Source: Ramazzottius varieornatus (lineage: Eukaryota; Tardigrada; Eutardigrada; Parachela; Ramazzottiidae). From it: DNA of 64,000 bases. The stretch covers positions 217,783 through 281,782 of the forward strand of contig BDGG01000002.1 in assembly GCA_001949185.1 (NCBI GenBank), in the 5' to 3' direction. The translations under genes and the position numbers were made by a program. Below the pieces are notes generated by a model. The model was not told where the DNA came from. It saw nothing but the letters and a program-made list of their open reading frames with translations, and searched no databases. Shown piece after piece: positions 1 through 11,500 of the stretch (within the stretch, counting starts at the first letter, position 1; the number at the start of each line of letters is the position of its first letter).

Positions 1-377
1 CTTCTTGGTCCCTGTTCTAAACTTCTCCACTGACAGGTCCTACGCACGAAATCTGATTCCGGTGAGCTCGCAATCAGCGTCAAGTTAGCTTGTCATGTGA
101 TTTGAGCAGGTTTTTGACCAAAAAAAGCCAGCAATTGGCACAAACGAAGCTTTTAGTCCAAGGCAAACCTGTTATATGGTGAAATCAGCTTTTCTTTCTG
201 GCTAGCCAGCGATCCGGCTAGGCTGGTTTTTACTTTACTTCCACGTTCCTGCTCTCGCTACGTGTGTACCTCAAATCTATTCATGTTTGTTGTTCTTTGA
301 CACCGGAAATTAAATTTCTTCAATAGCGGACATCAGTTATCATTGTCTTGAGCAATTCGCCACTTTGGACTTGAAAC

Positions 378-710
378 ATGAGACTGATCAGTGCAATGTT
401 GGTGGTCGTTCTATTGCTGTGTGGAGTACTTCAACAAACGGTAGGGCGACTTTGATATTGCGGCAGTTCTGTAAACCTGTTCGAGGACGGAATGGGACTG
501 CGTAGGGTGCTGTGTATGATCTGATGCTTCGATTGTCCGTTTTGGTAGATGGCGCTGGACAAGAAAGGTGGCTCGTGCGAAGCATCGTGTCGGGAAGCTG
601 CTGGATCCTCCTCCGTCCAGTGCAAGAGGTGCTGCAGAGATGTGCGAGGAAGTCCTCAGAAGTTCCGTGGTGGCATGTGCCAGGGTCATACCTGCCGCTG
701 TCTTGCCTGA
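378..710 (+). CDS. Secreted cysteine-rich defensin-like peptide
   Basis: Two exons, 378-440 and 549-710, join in phase 0 across a GT-AG intron of 108 bp and encode 74 residues. Exon 1 encodes a near-perfect signal peptide: Met-Arg, then a Leu/Val-rich core (residues 7-16). The mature part has eight cysteines spaced C-x3-C-x10-C-x2-C-C-x13-C-x4-C-x-C. The segment RGGMCQGHTCRC resembles the end of arthropod defensins (GGxC...CxC), which adopt the cysteine-stabilised alpha-beta fold and act outside the cell against microbes. The CxxxC and CxC pairs fit that fold, but the adjacent Cys-Cys and the total of eight are not the classic six-Cys pattern. A different small secreted disulfide-rich peptide is possible. 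The start is the only ATG in the exon giving a signal peptide. An AATAAA lies at 1076-1081. Confidence 0.6.
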
Positions 711-1075
711 ACCAAGCTTGGCCCACCTCCTTTCTTCATAATAGCCTACTGGGTGGCCCACTACCCGCGACCACATGCCCAAAGTTTTCGCCAGCACCTT
801 CTTGACAGTATCTGGAGGTGTGTGCTGTACAGCTATAATGCAGTTCTAGTGGGTCTGACAATGGTTAAACGATAAGGAAGTGGAGATTAACCTTGTGCAT
901 GTGCTTTTCCAGTCAGATCAACTTGTCTTAAAAGCTGTGGTCGAGTGGTATCGTTACTTCAGCACCCAGACTAGGGAAACACAACTGCAAGGGCCGTCAA
1001 AGATACCCTTCTCTAGCATGATCGAACAGGCTCTAACCTGAAAGCGACCTGAATTTTACCTGGATCGCTTCATAT

Positions 1076-1081
1076 AATAAA
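1076..1081 (+). terminator. Possible polyadenylation signal AATAAA
   Basis: An AATAAA hexamer lies about 370 bp after the stop codon of the defensin-like gene on the same strand. It is the first such hexamer I see downstream. The hexamer is common by chance, so the link is only positional. Confidence 0.3.
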
Positions 1082-1446
1082 TTCTCCCGTCCAGTAGATT
1101 TTACGCTTATCTTAATCTCCTAAGTTGCTTGAGATTAGTTGGTCGCCAGTTTGGCATACTGACCAGTCATAACCTTTCCTGTTTTGCACAGTACGACCCA
1201 AAATCCATCGCAGAGCTGCGGGCATTAATCTTCAGCAGTGTCAACTAGGAAGCCCGGGGAAGTCAGCCAAGACTGCAATTCAACCATTTTTAGTTACCGG
1301 TCCACGGCATAATATCTGCACTGACGTCAGTGCGAACTTGGGACTGCCTTCGACCACCAGTCTGATTCTCACCTGTACGTGTGCCAGTATACTTTGAGCC
1401 ATATTCTACTGTATCACACCTTAAACTTGACATACTAATTATATAA

Positions 1447-1682
1447 GCAAGGTAACTCAGCTGCCACGTGGTGAAATTCCCACTCGTTGGAAGATTGCTT
1501 TTGCGGCCAAACTTGACTTTGCGAACTGACGTCGTTTGGGCGTTAGGTCGTTTTGGTCTCCCAAAGAGCAGTTCCAGCATGAAGGGAAAGAGCGACGATG
1601 ACGTCATCGACGTGGAAGACATGCGGCTCGTAACCTCCCGACAAGTCGGATTTTTACCACGTGACAGCTGAGTTACTTTGCC
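1447..1682. repeat. MITE-like element with ~36 bp inverted ends
   Basis: The left end (1447-1483, containing GTAACTCAGCTGCCACGTGG) returns as its reverse complement at 1646-1682 with a few mismatches and small indels. The element spans about 236 bp and has no coding potential. I see no clear target-site duplication. The reading frames inside it are best treated as fortuitous. Confidence 0.55.
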
Positions 1683-1897
1683 CACTGCTCATATTCGGCG
1701 TTGTACAATGGAACTGAAGCACTTTGACAAAGACCGATAGATGCAGTAACAATCTCTCCACCAGTCTCCCTCACTCTCACCTCGCGGTCTTTTCGACAGT
1801 TCAAACTCCGCTGGTCAACGGAGGCCTAAGTCATTACACTTTGAAATCTTACGACTTTTATAGCAGAGAAGCGGCAAGTTGATCGCACAGTCTACTG

Positions 1898-2457
1898 ATG
1901 TCGGTTCAACTACTGTTCCACCTGGCATTAAGCCTGCTAATTCTGTCAGCCTTTTCCCGCGTCCTGGCCTTCCCTTTGTACCGGAAAGCTTCTTTGAACA
2001 TTGCTCCTCTTTATGCTGCCAATATCCTGCCTCTCTATATTCCACAGCAGACGGATATCGATAGCCATCGTCATCGCCGGTTCCAGCACCGCAGAAGTAC
2101 GTTTAGGCTTCGGTCTTCTAAATGGATTTCAAATTGCAATCCTCATTGCTTTTCTAATCCTTGGACGGATGGGTCATCCAGAAAATCAAGTTTTCTTCAT
2201 CATCGTCGTGATGCAGTCGGTCCAATCTTGAGCAAGCTCTTTTACTTTCCTGTGTGTCTAGCATCGAGGCTACGCCAGAGGGTGATATCCTTCAACATAT
2301 GTGATCTTTTACAGGTAGACGGCACGCCCTGCAGAACAGCTTCATAATGTTGCTGTTCGAAGAGGCCAAGAGTACGACCAAGGTGTCGGAACAGCAAATG
2401 GAAGCCAAACTGCGAGACCTGGCTTCTCGATGGGTCAAACCGATTCGCGTGGGATAG
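1898..2457 (+). CDS. Candidate DH44/CRF-like peptide hormone precursor
   Basis: Exon 1 (1898-2096) and exon 2 (2315-2457) join across an intron with a consensus donor (GTACGT) and a pyrimidine-containing acceptor, giving 113 residues. Residues 1-24 are a signal peptide. A spacer ends in a basic cleavage cluster, RRSRR (residues 65-69), followed by 43 residues and a final Gly directly before the stop, the usual amidation donor. The predicted peptide is therefore 43 residues, amidated, and mostly helical. Its core LLFEEAK...SEQQMEAK lines up with the LLLEIAR...AEEQIKAN region of insect DH44, members of the CRF family. These are about 40-46 residues, amidated, and act through class B GPCRs. The prohormone layout is seen directly; the family assignment is inference from a short alignment. 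A PTH-like or unrelated hormone is possible. Confidence 0.55.
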
Positions 2458-3056
2458 CAGCCTTGCCTTGAGGAAACATCTCCATACCCGGGTGGGCGTT
2501 TGCCATCTGTCGCCCTTCGACAGCACGGCAGACCTACGCACACGTGCTATCTCAACCGCATTGCAATGACATGACTTCGTTCACCGTAACGGCAACACAC
2601 CCCCACGTTCCCGCCATGTCCGTGTCGTCGTCATCGATATCTTCGCGGAGACGGACCACGCTTGTAGCTACTGTGTAGCACATAAGCTTGATCATCTGCT
2701 GATATCCTTCGATAGCTTTGCCACATAATACGTATAAAGAAAAAGAAACAAAGCAAGCGCCGGCATTACGAGACCTTTGCAGTTTGGACCTTCTGTGCAA
2801 ACATATCACCTGGCATTGTTATCGAGTTGGTAAAAGTTAAATAAATTAATCGGTGCCAAGGTTTGTATAACCCAAACCATACCTAGGTGGTATTCAACGA
2901 TTGTGTAAAAGGATGAAAGATAACAAGTGGCTCAACAAAACAAGCAGACGAAAAAAGCGTCATAAGAAAACACTCAACGCACTGACCATACGCAATGGAT
3001 TACGGAATACAACATACATCGGTATGACCAATGTGCCCAAAAAGGGGTCATTCTCA
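2458..3056. other. Spacer between hormone-like gene and LanC-like gene
   Basis: No supported gene. The two flanking genes converge here, so 3' untranslated sequence of both is expected. An AATAAA on + at about 2839 could end the hormone-like transcript. Confidence 0.4.
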
Positions 3057-5505
3057 CTAGCTGACAGTAAAGCCCGGAAAGGCTGCCCGCTTGGCGTTGA
3101 GAAGATCAGTGAGGTAGTAAATCGTACCAGCCAGACCTATAACAGAGGCCGTTGTGGACCTTGTTCAACACTCATTTGTGCAAAGTGAACAACGAACCTT
3201 CGAACAACGACGCGGGTCGATCGGGAGTCCTGCAATTGTGCTGCCCGTAATCCATACAGAACTGCCCAAACTAAAAACAAGACCCAGCCTTGGCACCAGC
3301 AACATCCTTTGGCAGCTGAAAGAAACTCGACAGATGGTTTTAGGAATTGGCGCACATCCTCAGCCAAAACTCCCGAAAACGTGCGCCACTTTCGAGAACA
3401 ATCAAGCTCGGCAGAATCATTCTTCCAAGCGGCACACGCGTCAGTCTACACCAACGAAAGTGATTCCACTTGGGACGACAATTCTGACAATTTTAACGGT
3501 GTGTTTGCCAAGCTGCCAATTAATAGAGAACGTATCTCACTTTGATGGCTCGGTACAGGTACTTTGTGTCCCTCGTTGTCCTGAACAGTTCCAGAAAGGC
3601 ATAGCCGTTACCCGCTACGCCATGACAAAGACCATAGCCCTTCCTCAACAAACCACGGTCCCATACGCAGTCCGCTGCATCGTGTGCGGCGTCCAGGTAC
3701 TTTTGCTCGTCGAAAACCTACAGAGATAAGAGGCGAAACGCCTGCTCGTTCGTGCGGTGAGGAAACATATCAATGATGTACCTACCTCATAAGCTTTACA
3801 GAGCAGCAGTACAAAGCCGGTGGCGCCATGACACCATTGTACAAGCTTGTCCGAATTGTTGGAATATGAGGAAGGATAGTTGCCAGAGGGAAAGCGTAGT
3901 GACATCAAGCCGTCGATCGTCGGCTTGATTAATGTGTCCAGGTACTCTTCAATCAATTCTCGCCTGGTCTGCAGACCAAACACGTTGAAAAAATATCCGT
4001 AACTTCCGGTAGCAATACTGTACATCTTCCGCTTTTGCCCACACTTTTCCAGTCCACAGTCGCACGCTAAACTTACGAAACTTTCCCTACCTGCAGGAGC
4101 ATGTAGAGAATACCGCACATTCCGTGAGCAGCACCCAGATAGTGCTTATTATGCCATTTGTATGACAGCGGCAGATCGCTCTTCTCTTCCAGAGCTAATC
4201 CCTTGCCTGATGTGATTATTGCTTCGATTACCTGAAACAAGTAACACTGCATGATGAGAATGTATCAACCCAGCTTCCCAACTCCTCGTCGGAATGAACA
4301 ATGGTTATTCCGTGCTTGGGAGCTGGGCAAATAAAGTCGACAAGAATGTTTTCTCAAGTGGCGCACCCGTCCAGTGTTATCGGCTGAAAGCGTGCGCCAA
4401 ATATTGGAAAACATCTTGTTTGTCAGCGATACATTTGGATTTGTCGTGAAACGTAGGTGGTGCCTAGAAACTTAGCGAGAGAGATTTCTTACCGATTCGA
4501 TGGCAGCACTGGATACAGCTCCAGAATCGTAGTGTGTTTTGACGTACAAGAGTGAGAAGAGGTAGCCTGCTCTGCCGTACAGTACTTCGTCGCACATCTT
4601 GTCGTCAATGTCTGACACTTCGCGGTGGAATTTTAGCAGGCTATAACAGAAACAATCTTGTTGGAGAACTGGAAAAAGAGAACCTTATGGAGAGATGCAG
4701 TCTCACTTTTTGACGCAGTCTTCGGCTTTCTCCTTCATATTCAACTGGTTGAGCAGGACAGCCGACACAGCTAGCACGCCGGCTTCTCCACAGACGAACG
4801 AGGGCTTTCTCAGCTTGATGTTAGATAGAAAGGGTTCCACATGGGACAGAGCTGTCTTCAGGTATTTAAACTTCTGGAATGTGGGAACGTTTTTGTACAG
4901 GTGCATATACAGGAATGCAATGCCTGCAAGCAAAAACGCCAGTGAAAAGAATGCATGAGCTTCGCACATAGAATTCAAGGTGAGCCGAGCCGCGAAGCCA
5001 TGAAAGAAACATCGGTTTCTAATCAAGCAGACCATATGGGATATCACGTATCAAATGGCACAATTCGTCACGACACTGCTGTCAGGACACTGCTGAACAG
5101 AGCATCGCGGCTGCCAGCTCATGACGTCCCGCGCAGCTCTTCACACAACAATTCTATATTCTACCGTCGCGCGATATATTGCCCCTAAAGTCTCCTCAAC
5201 ATTGATAGTTAATACTTTCATCAGTATCAAGGAAGACTTCAACCTTACCTGGATGTCCCGTATAGACAGTAGAATCACTTCTGCTCATTTCGTCTGCTTT
5301 CTTCTCCAGTTTGATGCACAGGCGGGAGATTTCCGTCTCCAGATCCTTCTTGAAGTCTTCTTGAAGCTGCAATCAAACACGAAGTAATCACTGAGAATTT
5401 AGACCGGACATGTTAGCTCACCTCTCCATCGTCCGTGATGAACCTAGACGCGGCAGCAGGAGAATAGTCCTCCTCTTCGTTCCGGATACTCCGTGATTCT
5501 GACAT
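3057..5505 (-). CDS. LanC-like protein (LANCL1/2-type)
   Basis: Nine exons (5505-5422, 5366-5249, 4923-4707, 4640-4493, 4231-4091, 3968-3786, 3717-3541, 3270-3198, 3136-3057) join in frame to 406 residues, close to the ~400 of animal LANCL1. Zinc-site motifs are intact: QWCHGATG (Cys282) and GLCHGVAG (Cys328-His329). Family blocks VLYGRAGYLFSLL, LRFPSGNYPSS and CRTPDRP...LFEGLAGTIYYL are also present. LanC-like proteins are cytosolic, zinc-binding alpha-toroid proteins that bind glutathione and add it to dehydroamino acids in damaged proteins. The start is the first ATG, ahead of a charged N-terminus. The donor of exon 8 (GTTCGT) is weak but gives the only in-frame join. Introns at 3271-3540 and 4232-4492 carry the GTGGCGCA hairpin repeat. 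The gene diverges from the zinc-finger gene at 5504. Confidence 0.92.
3347..3391. repeat. GTGGCGCA hairpin, 1 unit plus a partial unit
   Basis: Arms TTGGCGCAC and GTGCGCCACTT around CTCAGCC...; a decayed half unit follows at about 3424-3450. Within LanC-like intron 3271-3540. Confidence 0.75.
4354..4400. repeat. GTGGCGCA hairpin, 1 unit
   Basis: CAAGTGGCGCAC at the left, GTGCGCCAA at the right, loop ending in GGCTGAAAGC. Within LanC-like intron 4232-4492. Confidence 0.8.
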
Positions 5506-6483
5506 GGCGGAGCAGATGTGTGTCGCTTCCGCGCTACCGGTCTGGTTTGTATTGAGAGATCCCGCAACCGATGCACACACGCTTCCACACACCCTTAACG
5601 CAGTTAAACTATCGAAGGTAAGTACAACGGTTCCGAATTATGGCAATAAGGTATATCCACGAACGAAACTGGGAGAAAGAACATGGAATCACGGAATCCG
5701 AAGAATCGCAGAAATGAATGATTAACATCACTGCCCAATTCCGGAGATTGCGATTAGCCAGTAACGTGCGCATCATGGAGCGCAACACTCGCTTACTCTT
5801 GCAGCACAATCAGTCAATCAAGCCTTTATGCATCGCTAACCCACTGCATCGTTAACTCAGTATGCAGGTGCAAGAGATGGCACTTCACTTTTTTCTCGTT
5901 TTCTCCTCATCTGATTTTGTTTGCATTTTCTCTTTTTTTCTAGACACTGCCTTCCCAAAAGATGGATGTTTGTGCCAAGACCAAAGCCATACCTGGTCCT
6001 AGTTCCCGTTACAAGCGGCAGAAGAATGAGGAAGCGAGCCAGGACGAGAAGACGTTCCAGACCATCTGCGAAGTGGCTAAAGAAAGCGGATTTCTGCTGT
6101 ACCGTGTGATCGACGACGAAGATTCCGACATTGCTGCTCTGTTATGCGGACTTTGCCCAGAACATTTTAGCACCGACGAGGAGAGGGCCTTCCAACGCCA
6201 CATCCTGCACCACTTTGACGAAGGAGGCGTCTCGGGAAAGTTTGTCTGTCCCTACAGCTTCACCGGATGTACCTTCTGCGCCAGCGAAGCTCTGGAGCTG
6301 GACCGTCATATCCGATCCCATACCGACCCTCGTCCGGAAGCCCTCGCCGCTGACACTTCAGCACCTCCAGCCCACAAACTAGTGCTGCACTTCCCCAAAC
6401 CCATGGATGGTATCTGGATCAATCTGGAAGAAAAGACCGACAAGCACGACTCTTCGGAAGAGCCGACTAGTATGGAACTGTAG
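5504..6483 (+). CDS. Small C2H2-type zinc-finger protein
   Basis: The firm coding exon is 5943-6483, entered after a strong acceptor (pyrimidine run then TAG at 5940-5942). ATG at 5962 gives 173 residues. An upstream exon, 5504-5617, ends in a consensus donor (GTAAGT). It is open from ATG 5504 and joins in phase 0, giving a possible 217-residue form; it could equally be 5' UTR. Two zinc-finger-like units are visible: LLCGLCPEHF...RHILHH and FVCPYSFTGC...RHIRSH. Both have slightly off-consensus spacing. The tail is acidic and Ser/Thr-rich. A nuclear or nucleic-acid-binding role is inferred from the fingers only. I do not recognise an orthologue. It shares a divergent promoter region with the LanC-like gene, and the two possible start codons overlap in the tetramer CATG at 5503-5506. 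Confidence 0.65.
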
Positions 6484-6743
6484 TCAAAATCCCAGCTACT
6501 GTTTACCATATCTATGATGGCTTCACCTTTTGTCAATATTATTTTTCTGGGGTGGCAGGCTTTTCGGATGGACAGTAAGCTTTTGGGTCGTTTACGGTTA
6601 TTTTCTGTTCGAAAATTCGGTGTCGGGATTAGCAGTACGTTTATCAGTCGTCGCAGAACATTTGGTATCGGGACGGTGGGAGCATTTCCTGGGCATGCGT
6701 AGACCAAATTCCGCCTCCTTTGGCCGGGGCCGACCGTGAGGAT
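6484..6743. other. Spacer after zinc-finger gene
   Basis: About 260 bp without a supported gene. It probably holds the 3' UTR of the zinc-finger gene and flanks the LRR remnant. No repeats stand out. Confidence 0.3.
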
Positions 6744-7765
6744 CCCTTTAGGTTTTGCGGACCACAACACCGAGAGCATCGATAGCAGGCGGGAAAGTCA
6801 GCCAGGATAATCTGATAGATTCTGCCCGTAGGATCTGCTACAGGCGAGCGGAAGACGGTCAAACTCTCGTCCACCAGAGCCATTCTCTGTAAGATACACG
6901 TTCCATAGTTGGTCGCAGTACTAAATCCGCAACCAAGCGTATACTCCCGGCTTCCCTATCTGATGCTTGAACGTTGAGCTAAGTGGAAAGTCCGAAGACG
7001 GCCAGCGAGTCGTTGACGTAACATCCACTTGATTTTCGCGAACCGTGAAACTTACGCCGGGTCCACACAACCAATGTTCAGGTTCACCATGAAATGCTCC
7101 AGCGGCAGTCTGTCCTTGTCGAACATTCTGTGTTTATCAGAAAAGCGGTTGACCGCCATATAAAGTCCGCGAAGATTTGGCACAGTATCGAGAGTTCCCT
7201 TCCCGAAAGTTTGGATGTCGTTCGAGATTTCGAATAGTTCAAGGTTTGATAACCCTTCGAAGCTGTCGATCTTGATGGAGAAAAAGAAATTTGCCGGCTA
7301 GGCTAAGCCGTTGAAGGTTGGCTCAGGCCTAAAGGTTTCTCTGCCTATAGATAGACGGAAGAAGGTTTCGTCGAAGGTCCAGTGAAGCCCCCAACGTATA
7401 TGAGCTGCTGTGCAGGACTGCAGGACCTGTCGACAGATGCAGTTCTTTTAAACAGGCTCACACTCTTAGCCGCCATCTGCCGCAAACAGAGCCTGAAGGA
7501 TTGCACGCATTGATGGGTTGTTTTGTACCTGTAGGCGGTGCAATATCCATTTACGACACAGCTCACTGCTCATAATATCATAGAATTTTCTAACAGACGG
7601 AACCGTGTGGAAAGCTGTTGCCGACATTAGCGGCCTCTCTGTAAAGGTTGTGACGCAGATACGGGGGTTCTGCAACGACATGGTTTGAGGAAGCCCGATG
7701 GAGTTGGGTCGAGGTCGTTTCCGCTCAATACAATTCGATCAAGTGTCTGCCAGCTATGTCCATTC
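6744..7765 (-). pseudogene. Leucine-rich-repeat gene remnant
   Basis: Several LRR-like segments lie in order on the minus strand in different frames. TLDRIVLSGNDLDPTPSGFL follows an AG at about 7765-7763. PLMSATAFHTVPSVRKFYDI is at about 7560-7630. A good exon at 7270-7056 carries NLELFEISNDI and VPNLRGLYMAVNRFSD and ends at a GTAAG donor. A final segment begins at about 6888. The first two segments need a frame change within a few codons, with no room for an intron, so the locus looks decayed. A strongly divergent but working gene cannot be fully excluded. LRRs of this type occur in extracellular receptors such as Toll-like proteins. It may be related to the frameshifted LRR relic at 20.8-21.7 kb. 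Confidence 0.42.
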
Positions 7766-8502
7766 CGAGGGGGAGACGTCGGGTTGCGGTGTTGAACCTA
7801 TCAAGCAAGCTGAAACTGCCTGCTCGCAGCCGGATGAACAGATGTATTTGGCCCGAACTTCGTGATTGTGATCTGATCTTGAGTGTCGGACAACAGGCTG
7901 CACCACATAGCAAGGTGTTCAGTACAATGGCTGGGTACCATGCAACCACCCTGATGGAGAATGGTTGGCCTTCGAATTTCCGCCTTGTTCGATTTGAACA
8001 AAATATGCTCAAAAATAACCAGTATCTGCTAAGTGCTGACAGTGCAAGTTGGAAAGGTGGCTAATGTTCAGGGCAGCTACTGTTTTGTTGCTTTGCATGC
8101 AATTTTTATGCGCCAAGGATTACTAGAGAGGGCCGCCGGAAAAACCTCCAGCGTAGTGAACTCAAATACCCTCCAGGCTCCAGACTGTGACAGTTGTTCT
8201 CTACACATCGCGATTGGTCTGTCACGGTTTGCTACGCCGAAGCGTTTCTGAATGCAAATCTGTGAGGATCTACGGGTTTATAATTTACACAATGCCCCGA
8301 AGTATAGCACGATTTGACTGGTCAAGACAGTCAGGTAGTCACGGCAGCGCTCTTGAGTCCGCGAAAATCCTACCATCAAAGTGTGAATCTGTAGATACCA
8401 TGCATACGAGTCCAAACAAGCATTGCCCACTGCAATTTTTGAAAACTAACGAATACTTGAGTAATGTGACGTATACATGGGAACCTGTGAAATAATCTGT
8501 CA
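7766..8502. other. Spacer between LRR remnant and GPCR
   Basis: I see no gene, RNA gene or repeat that I can support here. It lies downstream of the GPCR stop codon, so the GPCR 3' UTR is expected. Confidence 0.3.
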
Positions 8503-11500
8503 TCATAGTTGAGCATCGTCAGGAGCGGATGGCACAAAGATATAGTGAACAGAGGAGGCCAAAGAATGGCTGGAGGTCTTGGTAGGCAGCAGTGGTGTCT
8601 GCGTCGCTAGACTCCGCGACGACGTCATGACAGGTATGGCTAAACCATCGGCCAAGACCACGACGCTGTTGTGTCTCGTCCTGGCTGGATTCTCTTCCAT
8701 GGCAATCTTTTGCAGTGCCTGCAGCGACCCATACACAAGGTCGGTGGCGGTGTTGGGATCTTTTAGCCGAGCTAACGTCATGGAGGCTAAGGGAAAGTCC
8801 TCCATCAGGTCAACCGATCTCTCCTGCTTTTTCCTTCGGTGGAAACTGAGGAAACGTCGACGGGGAATACTGACGTAGCTTTGGTTGAGAGTGGCAAGGT
8901 TGTGCGGGGCGGAGGATGTACGATGAAGGGAGGTCAGTTGGGTCTTTGGAGGTCGTCGCGAAGCTCCGCAGTTGCGACACGTGTCATCTTGGCGGGCAGA
9001 GGACTTTCTTGAACAGAAGCGACCACAGCAAGAAAAGAGACAGCGAAAACAGGCATTGGGTCGAGGCTGGGCAGATGGAGACGAGTATGAAAGGGATAGC
9101 GGGGAAGAGTTGGGCAGGACGGGGACTCGTTGGAGCGAGACCGGCGTGGAGGAGGAAGCTGTGGGGCTGGTCACAGTGAAAGGTTGGCGCTGTGGTTGCA
9201 AGGTCATTTCATAGCGGAGGTTGCGCTGCCGTTTGGCCTTGGAGATAAATGCGCAGCAGAGGATACGCTTGAAAGCGCGACGGAATTCAGGCGAGGCGGC
9301 AGCGTAGATGAATGGATTCTATGGAGAAGAATAATACGCCTGAATGGATGGCTGAAAGTCCAGGTCGTGTCATCAGGATCGAGACAAGTTGGGGATTTGG
9401 GCAGCCCGTCAAGCGCATGCCACGGCACATGACAAAGCATTACCAAAAAGAAAGCATATTCACAGGCGAAATGTGAGAAGATGATGAATTATGAAGCTAA
9501 GCTTTGTCCTTGATAGAATAAACGCCAGAGGTAAACAAGGAAGAGATATCAAATGTGTGTACTAATCGATTAGCGCACTGATGTCTTCATGTTGAACACT
9601 TGGTACATAAAACATTGCCAGGGTATCTGTGCGTGAGGATGGACTGAGATGGCACCCTTATGAGACGCCTGAAGCAGGGAAGCCGTCTTTGAAGCAAGTT
9701 GAGGGAAAAGAGACACGAATAATTGACATGCAAAGCTGGGGAAGGAGCAAGATTTGATTACCGCAAAAGCGAAGGCAGTCAGTGTTGCAAATGCGGCGGA
9801 CTCTATGCAAAAAGTATTCAAAGGGAAATTTGGCTAACTCTTGAGGGCAACTTCAGATAGCAGACGGGAGAGAGTTGCTTACCATTAGGCTGTTACAGTA
9901 TCCCAGCCAGAAGAGAATCTTCCACAGTATCACAGGGATTTGGCAGGAAACTGGACAGAGCACGCCTGCGGGAGAAGAGAAAAAAGCTTACTGTAGAAGG
10001 CGCAGTGTTTTTCATGTCTCGCTAACTGCTTCCATCGTTTTGCTGATGCCTGCATTACCATTTCTCCCCCCCCCCCCAGCATTACATGCCTCACTTTGAT
10101 GATACGCAACGGAGTCGCAAGTGGCACTCAGTGCCAATCACGCCCCTTGATGCACTTCCTGACCGACTTTTGTCGACAGATTGCATTAGCCAGCTCGACG
10201 TCCAGCTTTCCGCAATAACGAGGCCCGTTTTCTGGCCGACGCTGAGGACTTCATAGACCTGTTAGCGCTCAGCCTCGGACAACTCCATTAGCGATCGTAA
10301 ATCAGGGAAATTACATGAGACTTCGGCCTAGAGATCATTTTGTGCTGTAGGCTGGCAATCAACGTCTGATAAGTGCCTATTAAAGTCGTCTGCAGCCCCG
10401 CCCAGCTAAACACGGGGTTCTTTAATGAGCGAAAATTTTGAAACTACTTTTAAAAAGTTGATATGTGTCGTGGGTTCGCAATAGGGGTCCTTAATTTTCC
10501 TTGTACAAGTGCCTCGTGAGTCGAGCATCATAGGGTGAATGAATTGTAGTCCAGTCTGCGCATACCGGAAGGCGGGCTTCATTGCAAAGTTCTGGAGGAT
10601 TTACGGCTTTGTAAATTAAGCGTCTTGAGATTGCTGCATGTCATCAAGTATGATGGTTGATAAAATCACTGCTGACTTCGGGCAAGTGGGACCGTTAGGC
10701 TGCGTTTCGTAAGTCAGAAACCCTAGTTAACAACCAGCTTTTGCATACGTGACTGGTGACATCACGAACAGGGTAGGAGCTGGGTTAATGGTTAACTAGC
10801 ATAAAAAAGGCTAGTTAACAGTTAACCCGATTCAATCAAGCACGAGTAGATCACACTGCAATTTGATTGTTTAAGGTCGTCTTTTTCAAGCATCTTTCCA
10901 ATGTTCGTTCTCAGCCGTAACGTCATCAATCACGTATCGGGTTGTCAACTAGGGTTGAATTACGAAACGCAGCCTTGAATTGTCGTACGACTCGTACGTC
11001 AGGAACAAGTCACAGCTGATGTCTGTCGCGATCATTCCATCTCGTACGATGGAAACCACGATTGGGACCTCGATCGTAAACGGGCCACAACTCGAACTGA
11101 GTAGCCTTGCGCGTACTTTGGATCTTTGATGCGTTTGGATCTTTGATGGCGAGGCCAGTTTTCCATCAGGCGATCCCACACTACCGGTATATGCTCACGC
11201 CCATACATAATAAATTATACTTGCATACGAAGTCGATCTAGTAAATCTGCAAAGCGGTAGCTTTGTCTGGTACGAGTGGTGCTGAACGGCCACGCTTTCT
11301 TCTCACACACAGGTGGCGTCACGAGCGGGCATGGACAAACATTTTCTACTGCCTCTGAATGTCCCCGAGATAAGAATGGTTTGGAAGACAAGTGTGTCTG
11401 GTCAGTCCGGAAATAACTTCATAGTACTGAATGCAGTGATGCAACGCTTTGTCGCAGTTTGTAGGTTGCTGGAATGGTAGGGGGAGGTTCTTTGTTTAAC

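Noticed and set aside
2901-3188. Plus-strand 95-codon basic reading frame
   Set aside because: It overlaps the last LanC-like exon and its 3' end, has no family resemblance, and its composition is that of AT-rich noncoding DNA.
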